59,288 nt of DNA from an uncultured Rhodospirillaceae bacterium (GCA_945952105.1 CAMFGZ010000029.1:1-59288), one strand, 5' to 3'. Shown: positions 7,953-16,926, counted from the stretch's first letter. Program-made: numbers and translations. Notes: generated from the sequence alone by a model not told the origin.

Positions 7953-9085
7953 TGTCCGCCAGTGGTCTCCGCCGTGTTCTCCTCGACGGCCAGAGGCTCG
8001 TCGGCCTCGTCTTCCGTCGGTTCGAGCGGCAGATCGGGCTCATCCGGCCTGAATATGGGGGGTTGGGCACGCGCGTCCAGGAGGCCCGCGGCCTTCAGCT
8101 CCTCCTGGCCCGGCAGGTCGTCCAGGCTCGGCAGGCCGAAATGTTCGAGGAAAAAGTCGGTCGTACCCCAGGTCACCGGCTTGCCGGGCGCGCGCCGGCG
8201 GCCCATCGGCTTGATCCAGTTCTGCTCGAACAGCAGGTCGAGCGTGCCCTTGCTGAGGCCCACGCCGCGGACCTGCTCGATTTCCGCGCGGGTCACCGGC
8301 TGGTGATAGGCGATGATGGCGAGCGTCTCGACGGAGGCACGCGACAGTTTGCGCGTCACCGGCCGCTCGATCTTGAGCTTCTCGGAGAGGTCCGGCGCGG
8401 TCCGGAAGGCATAGCCGCCCGCCACCTTCACGAGGTTCACGCCCCGGCCGGCATAGAGTTCGGCAAGGTCGACCAGCAGACGCCCGACATCGGCGTCGTT
8501 GGGCAGACGCTCGGCCAGTTCCTTCTCGTCCAGCGCCTGGGTGCCGGCAAAGACCAGCGCTTCGAGCAGGCGCAGATGCTGGGCGTGATCGGGCGACACG
8601 ACATCGGTGACGTCCGGCGTAGCGGCGGAGGCGGCCGTCGCAGCCGCGGCGGTCGCGACGGCTACAGCCTCTTCGGACACAGCTTCGACCACAGCGGCTT
8701 CGGTCGTGGTTTCAGCCGCCGGCTCGTCCGCTAGCGCGGACCTTGCAGGCTCCTCGTCCTCGTCGCCAGCTTCGCCGTCCACATCCTCGCCGTCGCCATC
8801 GTCCTCTTCGGCGTCGTCATCATCCGCGTCTTCGTCGGCGTCATCGTCGTCCGACTCGTCGTCTTCTTCGTCTTCGTCGTCATCTTCATCGTCTTCGTCG
8901 TCTGAATCGTCATCGTCGTCATCGGAATCGTCGTCCGACTCATCATCCTCATCGGAATCGTCATCGTCTTCGTCGTCCTCGGCCTTCTCCCTGCCGGCGG
9001 CCAGCCGGCGGACGAGTTCGAGGGCTTCAGGCTCTTCGACGGCCGGAATTGTGCTTTCGATGTCTGACATGTCGGGGACCGTCAC
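7943..9085 (-). CDS. scpB: Segregation and condensation protein B with an acidic N-terminal tract
   Basis: A 380-residue kleisin-binding winged-helix protein of the SMC-ScpAB condensin complex. The ScpB core (about residues 150-340) shows LRLLEALVFAGTQALDEKEL, GGYAFRTAP, LSRASVETLAIIAYHQPVTR, IEQVRGV and the second winged helix ending FLEHFGLPSLDDLP. Usual ScpB is about 180-240 residues. The excess lies in an Asp/Glu/Ser-rich run at about residues 36-112, an Ala/Val/Thr-rich linker, and an acidic tail. The start is GTG at 9085, overlapping the scpA stop as GTGA; ATG at 9070 is an alternative. The stop lies inside a small hairpin loop. Confidence 0.93.
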   Translation of the reverse strand: MTVPDMSDIESTIPAVEEPEALELVRRLAAGREKAEDDEDDDDSDEDDESDDDSDDDDDDSDDEDDEDDDEDEEDDESDDDDADEDADDDDAEEDDGDGEDVDGEAGDEDEEPARSALADEPAAETTTEAAVVEAVSEEAVAVATAAAATAASAATPDVTDVVSPDHAQHLRLLEALVFAGTQALDEKELAERLPNDADVGRLLVDLAELYAGRGVNLVKVAGGYAFRTAPDLSEKLKIERPVTRKLSRASVETLAIIAYHQPVTRAEIEQVRGVGLSKGTLDLLFEQNWIKPMGRRRAPGKPVTWGTTDFFLEHFGLPSLDDLPGQEELKAAGLLDARAQPPIFRPDEPDLPLEPTEDEADEPLAVEENTAETTGGQGR

Positions 9086-9954
9086 TGCTGCTCGGTGCGT
9101 TTACGCAGATGGATGGGGCCGAAGCGTTCGGTCTGGCGCAGCTCGATCTGGCCGTCCTTGGCAAGCTGCAGACCGGCCACGAAGGTCGCCGCGATCGCCG
9201 ATCGGCGACGCCCCGGATCGGTGAGACCGGCCGGCAGGAAGGCTTCGAGCGACTGCCAGTCGATGGCGATGCCCAGCATGCGGCCGAGACGCTCCGCCGC
9301 CTCCTCGACCGAGAAGAACTCCATCGGCTTGATCTGATAGGTGTCGGCGTCCTTGGGCCTGACCTGTGAACCGTACGCGCTCAGCAGGTCGTAGAGCTTC
9401 ACGTCCCAGACCGCGCGACGCACGACCACAATGCCCTCGGGCTGGCCGCGCGAGAAGATGTCGCGCCCAAGCTGCGGCCGGGCCATCAGGCGCGTCCCGG
9501 CCTCCTGCATCGCCTCGAGGCGGCGCAACTGCCACTGCAGCGCGTCGGCCATCTCCTGGCCCGACGGTTCCTCGCCGGCCGGCGGCTCCGGCAGGAGCAG
9601 GCGCGACTTCAGGTAGGCGAGCCAGGCCGCCATGACGAGATAGTCGGCGGCCAGTTCCAGCCGCATGCGGCGCGCCTGGTGAATGTGGGACAGGTACTGG
9701 TCGACCAGCGCCACCATCGAGATCTTGCGCAGGTCGACCTTCTGGTCGCGCGCCAGGGTCAGCAGGAGATCGAGCGGCCCCTCGAAGCCCTCGAGGTTGA
9801 CGATCAACTCACCCTCGCCCGGCGCAATGACGTCCGGGCCACCGGCGGCGAACGTGTCGGCGACGGCATTCCCTTCGGCAGCCGCCACCGGGGCGGGGGC
9901 GCTGTCGGCGGGCGCGGGCGCGTCCTCAGGCGGCGGGCTGTCGGAATTTGTCAT
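9082..9954 (-). CDS. scpA: Segregation and condensation protein A
   Basis: A 290-residue kleisin subunit of the bacterial condensin, which bridges SMC head domains and binds ScpB. The N-terminal kleisin domain has the hallmark VNLEGFEGPLDLLLTLARDQ at about residues 49-68 followed by VDLRKISMVALVDQYL and AADYLVMAAWLAYLKSRLLL. The C-terminal winged helix ends IELRQTERFGPIHLRKR. Before the kleisin domain is an Ala/Pro-rich extension of roughly 45 residues. It precedes scpB with a four-base overlap and follows nagZ by 54 bases. Confidence 0.95.
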   Translation of the reverse strand: MTNSDSPPPEDAPAPADSAPAPVAAAEGNAVADTFAAGGPDVIAPGEGELIVNLEGFEGPLDLLLTLARDQKVDLRKISMVALVDQYLSHIHQARRMRLELAADYLVMAAWLAYLKSRLLLPEPPAGEEPSGQEMADALQWQLRRLEAMQEAGTRLMARPQLGRDIFSRGQPEGIVVVRRAVWDVKLYDLLSAYGSQVRPKDADTYQIKPMEFFSVEEAAERLGRMLGIAIDWQSLEAFLPAGLTDPGRRRSAIAATFVAGLQLAKDGQIELRQTERFGPIHLRKRTEQQ

Positions 9955-10008
9955 GCAGTCCCGGTTTAGTCAGCGAAAGCGCCTGCCGCCACAGGATTTG
10001 GTAGCGCC

Positions 10009-11040
10009 TTATCCCCACGCCGGGAGGAGTTCGGCGACCCGCCGGGCCGCATCAGCCAGGCCTCTCGCACCAGCCGGGTCCCGATGACGGGCAAGGAAGG
10101 ATCGGCCAGCCTGGAACCGCCTGCCGGCGCCCTCGGTCATCGGCCCGGCGCGGCCGGCAATCTCGACCATCTCCGCCATCCTTCCGTTGCAGTGCAGGGC
10201 GATGTCGCAGCCGGCGGCCAGCGCGCGGGCCGCCCGGTCGCCGAGTGAGCCGCCCAACGCCTGCATGGAGAGATCGTCCGACAGCAGAAGTCCGTCGAAG
10301 CCGATATGGGTCCGGATCACGTCCTGCACGGCGCCTGCCGATACCGTGATGCAATTCCTGGGGTCGATCGCCTCGAACAGGAGGTGCCCGGTCATGGCCC
10401 AGGGCAGGTCCGACAGGAGCTGGAACGGCACGAAGTCGGTGCGCTCCAGCTCGCCGCGCGAGGCCGTGACCCTGGGCAGCGCCTCATGGCTGTCGACCGT
10501 GGCGCGGCCATGCCCCGGGATGTGCTTGATCACCGGCATCACGCCTTCGGCCAGCAGGCCCTCGGCCGCCGCCCTGCCCAGTGCCGCGACCGGCTCGGGC
10601 CGGTCGGCATAGGCCCGGTCGCCGATCACCGCATGGGTCTCGGGAAAGGCGATGTCGAGCACGGGCAGGCAATCGACGTCGCAGCCGACCGACGCCACGT
10701 CGGCAGCCAGCAGCCGCGAATTGAGCTTGGTGGCCTCGAGGCCCAGCTCCGGATTGCGCGCATAGAGCTCGCCCAGGAGGCGGGCCGGCGGCGCCTTGCG
10801 CCAGCTGGGCGGGCGCAGCCGCGCGACCCTGCCGCCTTCCTGGTCGATCAGGACAGGGGCGTCGGCGCGCGCCACGCAGGACCGAAGGTCCTCGGTCAGC
10901 CGATGAGTGCTCTCGACCGTGCCCACATTACGGGCGAACAGGATGAAGCCCAGCGGATCGGCGTCACGGAAGAACGCCCTCTCCTCCGCCGACAGTTCGG
11001 TCCCGGCACAGCCCAGGATGACCGCACGCGGCCTGCTCAT
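10009..11040 (-). CDS. nagZ: Beta-N-acetylhexosaminidase (GH3)
   Basis: A 343-residue glycoside hydrolase family 3 enzyme of the cytosolic peptidoglycan-recycling type, which cleaves GlcNAc from GlcNAc-anhydroMur-peptides. The NagZ catalytic motif is KHIPGHGRATVDSHEALP, containing the family Asp-His pair. LIDQEGGRVARL (substrate pocket) and the nucleophile region FDGLLLSDDLSMQAL also match. No signal peptide is present. The gene starts 12 bases after the SPOR-protein stop, and this SPOR-nagZ-scpA order is typical of alphaproteobacteria. Confidence 0.95.
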   Translation of the reverse strand: MSRPRAVILGCAGTELSAEERAFFRDADPLGFILFARNVGTVESTHRLTEDLRSCVARADAPVLIDQEGGRVARLRPPSWRKAPPARLLGELYARNPELGLEATKLNSRLLAADVASVGCDVDCLPVLDIAFPETHAVIGDRAYADRPEPVAALGRAAAEGLLAEGVMPVIKHIPGHGRATVDSHEALPRVTASRGELERTDFVPFQLLSDLPWAMTGHLLFEAIDPRNCITVSAGAVQDVIRTHIGFDGLLLSDDLSMQALGGSLGDRAARALAAGCDIALHCNGRMAEMVEIAGRAGPMTEGAGRRFQAGRSFLARHRDPAGARGLADAARRVAELLPAWG

Positions 11041-11052
11041 CGGAGAGTTTCC

Positions 11053-11976
11053 CTAGCGCGGGGGCGGGACCGAGACGCAGTCGGCCTTGCGGGCCTTGAG
11101 AGAGGCACAGACCGAATGGGCTTGCTTCTCGTCGAGCGGTCCGGCCTGCACGCGGTACCAGACGCCGCGGTCGCCGAGATCGACCCGGACCGCCTGCATG
11201 CGCAGGCTCGACAGCTCGCTGGCATGCGCGCTCTGCAGGCGCGCCCACGTCGACTTGGCCACGTCCTCGTTCTTCACCGAAGCGACCTGGATGCGCCAGC
11301 CGCCGGTCGGACCGGACATGTTCTCGATCAGGCTGGCGATGCTGGGGCCGCTCTCGGTCGGCGCCGGCGTGGTGGTTGCAGGCTGCACGTTGGGCGGATT
11401 GGCCGGCACCTTGGGCTCGACGACCGCGGGAGCCGACGTCGTGCCGGGTGTCGCCGACGCGGTCTGCAGCGGTGTCGGCGTCTTGGCGGTCTCGGGCTCC
11501 TTCGGCGAAGCGGCCGGCAGGGGCAGGCCGTTGGCCGGCAGCTTCGGGTTGGTCGCCATCGGCAGCAGCTTCTCGGGCTGCGTCGGCACGGCACCGGGGG
11601 AGATCCGGTTGAAGACCTCCTTGTCCTGGTTCGGCGGGACGAGTCCGCCGGCATTCTCGGGCTTCACCCGCGCCGGCGTGGTCGGCGCCTGTACCACCAG
11701 AGGCTCGAGCCCCCTGCCGCCCGCCTTGACGTCCTGGTTGTGAGCCCACCAGACGACCGAACCGAAGCTTGCGACGGCGGCGACGGACACCATCACCGTG
11801 AGGATTTGGCCGCGGCGGCGGTTGACCCGCATGAGCAGCGAGTCCCGGGGCGGCGGGGGAATTGAATCGGGTTCATGCGCGACGGGCCGAGGCGGAGGAT
11901 CGAGCCGCACAGCTACCGACTCGTTGGGCCGGTAGATCGTTGGTCCGTCGCCGGAGGGGGACCGGCGAACATGCAT
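11053..11976 (-). CDS. SPOR domain-containing membrane protein
   Basis: A 307-residue bitopic inner-membrane protein. A proline-rich cytoplasmic segment of about 55 residues is followed by one transmembrane helix (ILTVMVSVAAVASFGSVVW, about 58-76), a long Pro/Ala/Thr-rich periplasmic linker, and a C-terminal SPOR domain from about residue 228 (GGWRIQVASV through WYRVQAGPLDEKQAHSVCAS). SPOR domains bind peptidoglycan stripped of stem peptides at division sites. The start ATG lies three bases after the argS stop, so the two are likely co-transcribed. Confidence 0.9.
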   Translation of the reverse strand: MHVRRSPSGDGPTIYRPNESVAVRLDPPPRPVAHEPDSIPPPPRDSLLMRVNRRRGQILTVMVSVAAVASFGSVVWWAHNQDVKAGGRGLEPLVVQAPTTPARVKPENAGGLVPPNQDKEVFNRISPGAVPTQPEKLLPMATNPKLPANGLPLPAASPKEPETAKTPTPLQTASATPGTTSAPAVVEPKVPANPPNVQPATTTPAPTESGPSIASLIENMSGPTGGWRIQVASVKNEDVAKSTWARLQSAHASELSSLRMQAVRVDLGDRGVWYRVQAGPLDEKQAHSVCASLKARKADCVSVPPPR

Positions 11977-11979
11977 TTG

Positions 11980-13722
11980 TTATCTCATTTCCTCGACGGG
12001 TGTTACGCCGAAGACCTTTAAACCCGATCCTATCACAAAACCGATTCCCTGTACCAATGCCAGACGCGCGCGCGTGAGATCGGAGTCGCCTTCGATCACG
12101 AAGCGCAGGCCCGGCTCCTCCCGCCCCCGGTTCCAGTGGGAGTGGAAGGCGGCTGCCAGGTCGTAGAGATAGAAGGCGATGCGATGGGGCTCGTGCGCCA
12201 CCGCCGCCGCTTCGACCTGACGGGGCCACTGGGCGATCATCCGGATCAGCGCGAGTTCGCCCGCATCGGAGAGGCGGTCGAGCGGCGCGCTGCCGAGACC
12301 GTCGATCGCAATGCCCGCGGCCGTCGCCTGGCGCATCACGGAGCGGGTCCGCGCATGGCCATACTGAACGTACCAGACGGGGTTGTCGCGTGACTGTTCG
12401 GTGGCCTTCACGAGGTCGAAGTCGAACGGCGCGTCGTTCTTGCGCGTGAGCATGGTGAAGCGCACGACGTCCGGCCCGACCTCGTCCAGAAGGTCGCGCA
12501 GGGTCACAAACGTGCCGGCGCGCTTGGACATGCGCACCAGCTCGCCGTTGCGCATGACGCGCACGAGCTGGCAGAGCTTCACATCGAGCTCGCCCTGCTT
12601 CGCCGTGATGGCGCTGACCGCCGCCTTCATGCGCTTGACGTAGCCGCCATGGTCGGCGCCCCACACGTCGATCATGTTGGCGAAACCGCGACGGTACTTG
12701 TCGTGGTGATAGGCGATGTCGTTGGCGAAGTAGGTCCAACTGCCGTCCGACTTCTTGAGCGGCCGGTCGACCTCGTCACCGAACTGGGTGGCCCGGAACA
12801 GGGTCTGCTCGCGGTCTTCCCAGTCGTCGGGAAGCTGTCCCTTCGGCGGTTCCAACCGGCCCTGGTAGATCAGGCCCTGGCGCGTGAGTTCCTCGAAAGC
12901 GCGATCGACGGCGCCGCTCTCGACCAGAGCGCGCTCGGACGAGAAGACGTCCATGTTCACGCCCAGCGTCTCGAGGTCGGCCTTGATCTCCGCCATCAGC
13001 GTGGCGATGGCGAAGGCGCGCATCTCGGGCAGCCAGTCGGCCTCCGGCTTGCCGACCCAGCGCGCGCCGTCGCGCTGGGCGATCGCGGCGCCGACTTCCT
13101 TGAGATACTCGCCGGGATAGAGGCCCTCGGGAATCGACTCGACCTTTTCACCCAGCGCCTCGCGGTAGCGCAGGTAGGTCGACTGGCCGAGCTTGTCGAC
13201 CTGGGCGCCGGCGTCGTTGATGTAATATTCCTTGGTGACGTCGTAGCCCGCCTTGTGCAGCAGGTTGGACAGCGCGTCGCCCACGATGGCGCCGCGCGCA
13301 TGCGCGACGTGCAGCGGCCCTGTCGGATTGGCGGACACGTATTCGACGTTCACCTTGGCGCCCTTGCCCATCGCCGAATCGCCATAGGCGATGCCGGCCT
13401 TCAGGCAGTCCGCGAGCCGCGCGCGCCAGAAGCCATCGGCGATCTTGAGGTTGAGGAAACCCGGCCCCGCCACCGCGCCGTCGACCACGTCGGGATTGGC
13501 TTTCAGGCGGGCCAGCAGCGGCTCGGCAATGTCGCGCGGCTTCTTGCCCGCCGCCTTGGACAGGACCATCGCGGCGTTGGTGGCGATGTCGCCATGCGCC
13601 GGATCGCGCGGCGGCTCGGCCGTGATGGCGGAAAAATCGAGCTTTTCGGGCAATTCGCCCGCTTCCTGCATGGACTGGAGCGCCGCGACGATCTCGCCGA
13701 TGAAATGACGGTACGGATTCAT
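11980..13722 (-). CDS. argS: Arginine--tRNA ligase
   Basis: A 580-residue class I aminoacyl-tRNA synthetase that charges tRNA-Arg. The HIGH signature appears in ANPTGPLHVAHARGAIVGDA and the KMSKS signature as RMSKRAG. The N-terminal Add-1 tRNA-binding domain and C-terminal anticodon-binding (DALR) domain are complete. The frame stays open to 13806, but that extension runs into the palindrome upstream; ATG at 13722 (MNPYRHFIGEIVAAL) fits family length. The gene is downstream of dgt and ahead of the SPOR protein. Confidence 0.96.
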   Translation of the reverse strand: MNPYRHFIGEIVAALQSMQEAGELPEKLDFSAITAEPPRDPAHGDIATNAAMVLSKAAGKKPRDIAEPLLARLKANPDVVDGAVAGPGFLNLKIADGFWRARLADCLKAGIAYGDSAMGKGAKVNVEYVSANPTGPLHVAHARGAIVGDALSNLLHKAGYDVTKEYYINDAGAQVDKLGQSTYLRYREALGEKVESIPEGLYPGEYLKEVGAAIAQRDGARWVGKPEADWLPEMRAFAIATLMAEIKADLETLGVNMDVFSSERALVESGAVDRAFEELTRQGLIYQGRLEPPKGQLPDDWEDREQTLFRATQFGDEVDRPLKKSDGSWTYFANDIAYHHDKYRRGFANMIDVWGADHGGYVKRMKAAVSAITAKQGELDVKLCQLVRVMRNGELVRMSKRAGTFVTLRDLLDEVGPDVVRFTMLTRKNDAPFDFDLVKATEQSRDNPVWYVQYGHARTRSVMRQATAAGIAIDGLGSAPLDRLSDAGELALIRMIAQWPRQVEAAAVAHEPHRIAFYLYDLAAAFHSHWNRGREEPGLRFVIEGDSDLTRARLALVQGIGFVIGSGLKVFGVTPVEEMR

Positions 13723-13787
13723 GGGCCGGGTATTGCCGAATCCGCGCCTTTTGTCATCCGGGGGTGCCGGTTTGCAGGGAAACGGTC

Positions 13788-13860
13788 TCTCGATGGAGCG
13801 CGCCACTCCAGTGGCGCCTCAAGCTCATGAGCGCCACTGGAGTGGCGCGCTCCAATGAGA
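13788..13860. repeat. Perfect 24-bp inverted repeat between dgt and argS
   Basis: The arms 13794-13817 and 13831-13854 are exact reverse complements (TGGAGCGCGCCACTCCAGTG then GCGC, and its complement) around a 13-base loop. Four further matched bases lie outside after a two-base mismatch, giving 30-base arms. Each arm is itself a near-palindrome, so alternative cruciform structures are possible. No T-run follows on the minus strand, so it looks like a REP-type extragenic palindrome rather than a standard terminator. Confidence 0.85.
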
Positions 13861-13870
13861 CGCTCGTGCC

Positions 13871-15058
13871 TTACGAATACAGGTCGAACAGGCGCCTGTG
13901 TTCGTCGAGGGCGTAGCGGTCGGTCATGCCGGCGATGTAGTCGGCGACGACGCGGGCGCGGGCATGGGGCTCGGCCTGTTCGGCCTTTTCGCGCCAGGGC
14001 GAAGGCAGGCAATTGGGCTCGGTGAACAGCAGTTCGAACAGGTCGACCACGACGCGGCGCGCCTTGGAATGCGAACGGTTGAGCTTCCAGTGCTCGTACA
14101 TGCGCGTGTAGAGGAAGCGCTTCACCGTCTTCTCGGTCGCCGTCATCGCCTCGGAGAAGGCGACCACCGGACGGCCGAGCGCGCGGATCTCCGCCACAGA
14201 CTTCGGGTTGGCCTCCTTAAGGCGCCGCCTCGTCTCGGCCACCACGTCTTCGACCATGGCGTTGATCACCCGGCGCACCGCCTCGTGGATCAGCCGCGGC
14301 TGGTCGATGCCGGGATACTTGGCGCTCACCAGCGCGAACATCTTGCCGACCAGCGGCAGGTCGAGCAGGTCCTTCACCTCGAACAGGCCGGCGCGCAGCC
14401 CGTCGTCGATGTCGTGGTTGTTGTAGGCGATGTCGTCGCTCAGCGCCGCAACCTGTGCCTCCGGCCCGGCATGGCCATCGAGTTCCAGGTCGTGGTCCTT
14501 GCAATACTCGACGATGGCGGCGGGCAGGTCGGCGAGCGTCCGGCCGGGCTTCAGCAGCGGGCCGTTGTGCTTCACCGCGCCCTCGAGCGTCTCCCAGGTG
14601 AGGTTCAGCCCGTTGAACTCGGCATAGCGGTCCTCCAGCTTGGTGAGGATGCGCAGGGTCTGGGCGTTATGGTCGAAGCCGGCATACGGCCTCATCGCAC
14701 CGTGCAGCGCCTCCTCGCCGGCATGGCCGAACGGCGTGTGGCCGAGATCGTGGGCCAGCGCCACCGCCTCCCCGAGATCCTCGTCGAGGCGCAGCGTGCG
14801 GCAGATCGTGCGGGTGATCTGGGCGACTTCGAGCGAATGGGTGAGGCGCGTGCGGTAGTGGTCGCCCTCGTGGAACACGAAGACCTGGGTCTTGTGCTTC
14901 AGGCGCCGGAATGCGGCTGAATGGATGATGCGGTCGCGGTCGCGCTGAAACGGGCTGCGGCTCGGCGACTCGGCCTCGCGATGGTAACGGCCCTTGCTCC
15001 GCCACGGCAGCGTCGCATAGGGCGCCAGCGCCTCGTGTCGCCACATCTCCTCGGCCAA
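13871..15058 (-). CDS. dgt: dGTP triphosphohydrolase-like HD-domain protein
   Basis: A 395-residue HD-superfamily enzyme predicted to hydrolyse deoxynucleoside triphosphates to deoxynucleoside plus triphosphate, limiting dNTP pools. RDRIIHSAAFRRLKHKTQVF leads to the first metal His in RLTHSLEVAQ, and the HD pair is in ALAHDLGHTPFGHAGE. A further Asp occurs in VAALSDDIAYNNHDIDDGLR. The length and the N-terminal AESPSRSPFQRDRDRI segment match the alphaproteobacterial type. It begins the minus-strand housekeeping run; usual neighbours upstream (iscA-like) are absent, and a TerC/USP pair is found instead. Confidence 0.93.
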   Translation of the reverse strand: MAEEMWRHEALAPYATLPWRSKGRYHREAESPSRSPFQRDRDRIIHSAAFRRLKHKTQVFVFHEGDHYRTRLTHSLEVAQITRTICRTLRLDEDLGEAVALAHDLGHTPFGHAGEEALHGAMRPYAGFDHNAQTLRILTKLEDRYAEFNGLNLTWETLEGAVKHNGPLLKPGRTLADLPAAIVEYCKDHDLELDGHAGPEAQVAALSDDIAYNNHDIDDGLRAGLFEVKDLLDLPLVGKMFALVSAKYPGIDQPRLIHEAVRRVINAMVEDVVAETRRRLKEANPKSVAEIRALGRPVVAFSEAMTATEKTVKRFLYTRMYEHWKLNRSHSKARRVVVDLFELLFTEPNCLPSPWREKAEQAEPHARARVVADYIAGMTDRYALDEHRRLFDLYS

Positions 15059-15121
15059 GCGCGGGTCCTCCTGCTGGGCCCGCGTTCTACGCCGTCCCGA
15101 GCGGGATGGCTACTTGACGCC

Positions 15122-15553
15122 CTACTTTACCAGCGTGACGGGCACCGACGTGTGCGCGATCACGTCCTGGGCGACCGAGCCCATCAGCACGCCGGCGAGG
15201 CCGGTATGGCCGCGTGTGCCCAGCACCACCAGGCCCGCGCCGAGCTTCTTCACGAAGTCGGCGACGATCTCGCCCTGGCGCCCGACGCCGATATGCGTCT
15301 TTGCCGTCACACCGCCCTTGCCCGCGAGCGCGACCGCGGAGGCGAGCGCCTTCTGGCCCTCCTCGCGGTGGTGAGCCTCGATCTGATCGCGCGACACGAA
15401 GGTCGCGACGGCGCCGCCGAGGCTCGGCTGCACGTTGAGGAGATGCAGTTCGGCGGCGCATCCGGTGGCGACCATGTCGAGGGCGTGCTGAACGGCGCGG
15501 TCCGAGCAGGCCGATCCGTCGACCGCGACGAGGATGGCGTTGATCTTGTGCAT
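15122..15553 (-). CDS. Universal stress protein (UspA family)
   Basis: A 143-residue single-domain USP of the ATP-binding type. The N-terminal strand ILVAVDGSACSDRAV and the C-terminal nucleotide loop VVLGTRGHTGLAGVLMGSVA match the G-x2-G-x9-G-[ST] pattern, followed by VIAHTSVPVTLVK. Start ATG is at 15553, only four bases after the stop of the TerC-family gene, so the two form an operon. The role is inferred as stress-related; no specific partner is evident. Confidence 0.92.
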   Translation of the reverse strand: MHKINAILVAVDGSACSDRAVQHALDMVATGCAAELHLLNVQPSLGGAVATFVSRDQIEAHHREEGQKALASAVALAGKGGVTAKTHIGVGRQGEIVADFVKKLGAGLVVLGTRGHTGLAGVLMGSVAQDVIAHTSVPVTLVK

Positions 15554-15557
15554 GCCG

Positions 15558-16286
15558 CTACTCCTTGCCCTTGTCGGTCGCGAGATCCACCGGATCGTGC
15601 TCCTTGTGCTTCTGCTTCGCCCGGTACTGCAGGAAGTAGCCCACGGCGACGACCAGGATCGCACAGCCGACCTCGAGGATCGTCTTGGCATGCGGCGTGA
15701 TGGCGGTGAGCTTCGCGGCATAGCCCGGATCGGTGGCCAGCACCTCGCCCGCGATCCAGCCCAGCAGCGCGCCGCCGGCGATGACGATGATCGGGAAGCG
15801 GTTGAGCAGGGCCATGATCAGCGTGGCACCGAACACGATCAGCGGGATCGAGATGATGAGGCCCAGCACCATCAGCGTGGTGTCGCCCTTGGCGGCGGCT
15901 GCGATGGCGATGGCATTGTCGAGGCTCATCACCGCGTCGGCGATGATGATGGTGCGGATGGCAGAACCCAGCGAGCTGGCGGCCTTCACACCGTCCTCGT
16001 TCTCTTCCTCGCCCTGGACCAGCTTGACGCCGATCCACAACAGAAGGAGGCCGCCGCAGAGCTTCAGGAACGGGATCGACAACAGGTAGTCGACGATCAG
16101 GACGAACAGGATACGCAGCAGGATGGCGCCGCCGCTGCCGATGATGATGGCCGGGCGCTGGTGCTTCTTCTCCAGGTTCCGACAGGCCAGCGCGATGACG
16201 AGCGCGTTGTCTCCCGAGAGGATGATGTTGACCAGAATGATCTGGGTCAGGCCGCTCCAGAAAGCGGGCGTCAGCTCAAATCCCAT
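15558..16286 (-). CDS. TerC-family integral membrane protein (YjbE type)
   Basis: A 242-residue membrane protein with about seven transmembrane helices. The two TerC Asp-Asn motifs are present as SGDNALVIALAC near residue 24 and MSLDNAIAIAAAA in the middle, the residues thought to coordinate a metal in Mn exporters of this superfamily. The C-terminal tail is Lys/Glu-rich. It is co-transcribed with a universal stress protein. I looked for a yybP-ykoY-type manganese riboswitch in its leader and did not see one. Metal export is a family-level inference. Confidence 0.88.
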   Translation of the reverse strand: MGFELTPAFWSGLTQIILVNIILSGDNALVIALACRNLEKKHQRPAIIIGSGGAILLRILFVLIVDYLLSIPFLKLCGGLLLLWIGVKLVQGEEENEDGVKAASSLGSAIRTIIIADAVMSLDNAIAIAAAAKGDTTLMVLGLIISIPLIVFGATLIMALLNRFPIIVIAGGALLGWIAGEVLATDPGYAAKLTAITPHAKTILEVGCAILVVAVGYFLQYRAKQKHKEHDPVDLATDKGKE

Positions 16287-16422
16287 GTGCAGCGGTCCCC
16301 GTACCGAATTCCCGTGTGCCCTGTTTCCCAGTGGCCTGCGCTTCTATGCTTCGGCCGAAGGTGTTAGTGCAGCCCTCCCGAAGGGGCAAGCCAAACCGGA
16401 CAGGATGCAGGGACGAAATCGC

Positions 16423-16926
16423 ATGGCGAGCAGCGCGGGCTACAACAGGATGTTCCCCGTCTCATGGACGGAGTTGCATCGCGACGCCCGGGCGCTGGCC
16501 TGGCGGCTGGCCGACCTGGGGCCGTTCAAGGGCCTGGTCGCGATCACCCGCGGCGGCCTCGTCCCGGCGGCCATCGTGGCACGCGAACTGAATCTCCGCC
16601 TGATCGACACGGTCTGCTGCTCCACCTATGACCGCATGGAGCGCGGCGCCAAGGTGGAATTGCTGAAAGGGACTTCCGCCGAGCAGGACAAGGGCAAGGG
16701 CTGGTTGATCATCGACGACCTTGTTGACACAGGCGTCACCGCCCGGGCCGTACGGGCCATGCTGCCCCAGGCCCATTTCGCCACGGTCTATGCCAAGCCG
16801 GCCGGCCGGCCGGTCGTGGACAGCTACGTCACCGAGGTCAGCCAGGATACCTGGATCCTGTTTCCCTGGGACCAGGAGGCCGTCATGGCCAAGACCATCA
16901 TCGAACTGAAGGGCGACGCCAAATGA
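16423..16926 (+). CDS. gpt: Xanthine-guanine phosphoribosyltransferase
   Basis: A 167-residue type I phosphoribosyltransferase resembling E. coli Gpt, which converts xanthine and guanine with PRPP to XMP and GMP. The PRPP loop is WLIIDDLVDTGVTARAVR, and AITRGGLVPAAIVARELN, FATVYAKPAGRPVVDSYV and the C-terminal DTWILFPWDQE match Gpt. The ATG at 16423 is chosen because AGGGA (16409-16413) is well spaced before it; an in-frame ATG at 16405 would add six residues. It diverges from the TerC gene across 136 bases that should hold both promoters; I cannot define either. Confidence 0.92.
   Translation: MASSAGYNRMFPVSWTELHRDARALAWRLADLGPFKGLVAITRGGLVPAAIVARELNLRLIDTVCCSTYDRMERGAKVELLKGTSAEQDKGKGWLIIDDLVDTGVTARAVRAMLPQAHFATVYAKPAGRPVVDSYVTEVSQDTWILFPWDQEAVMAKTIIELKGDAK

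Noticed and set aside
8607..9224. A 205-codon plus-strand ORF very rich in Ser
   Set aside because: It is antisense to the Asp/Glu-rich tract of scpB; complement of GAC/GAT codons gives TCN Ser codons. No ribosome site or homology.
16287..16422. Possible manganese or purine riboswitch between the TerC-family and gpt genes
   Set aside because: I could not find the conserved cores of yybP-ykoY or purine aptamers on either strand.
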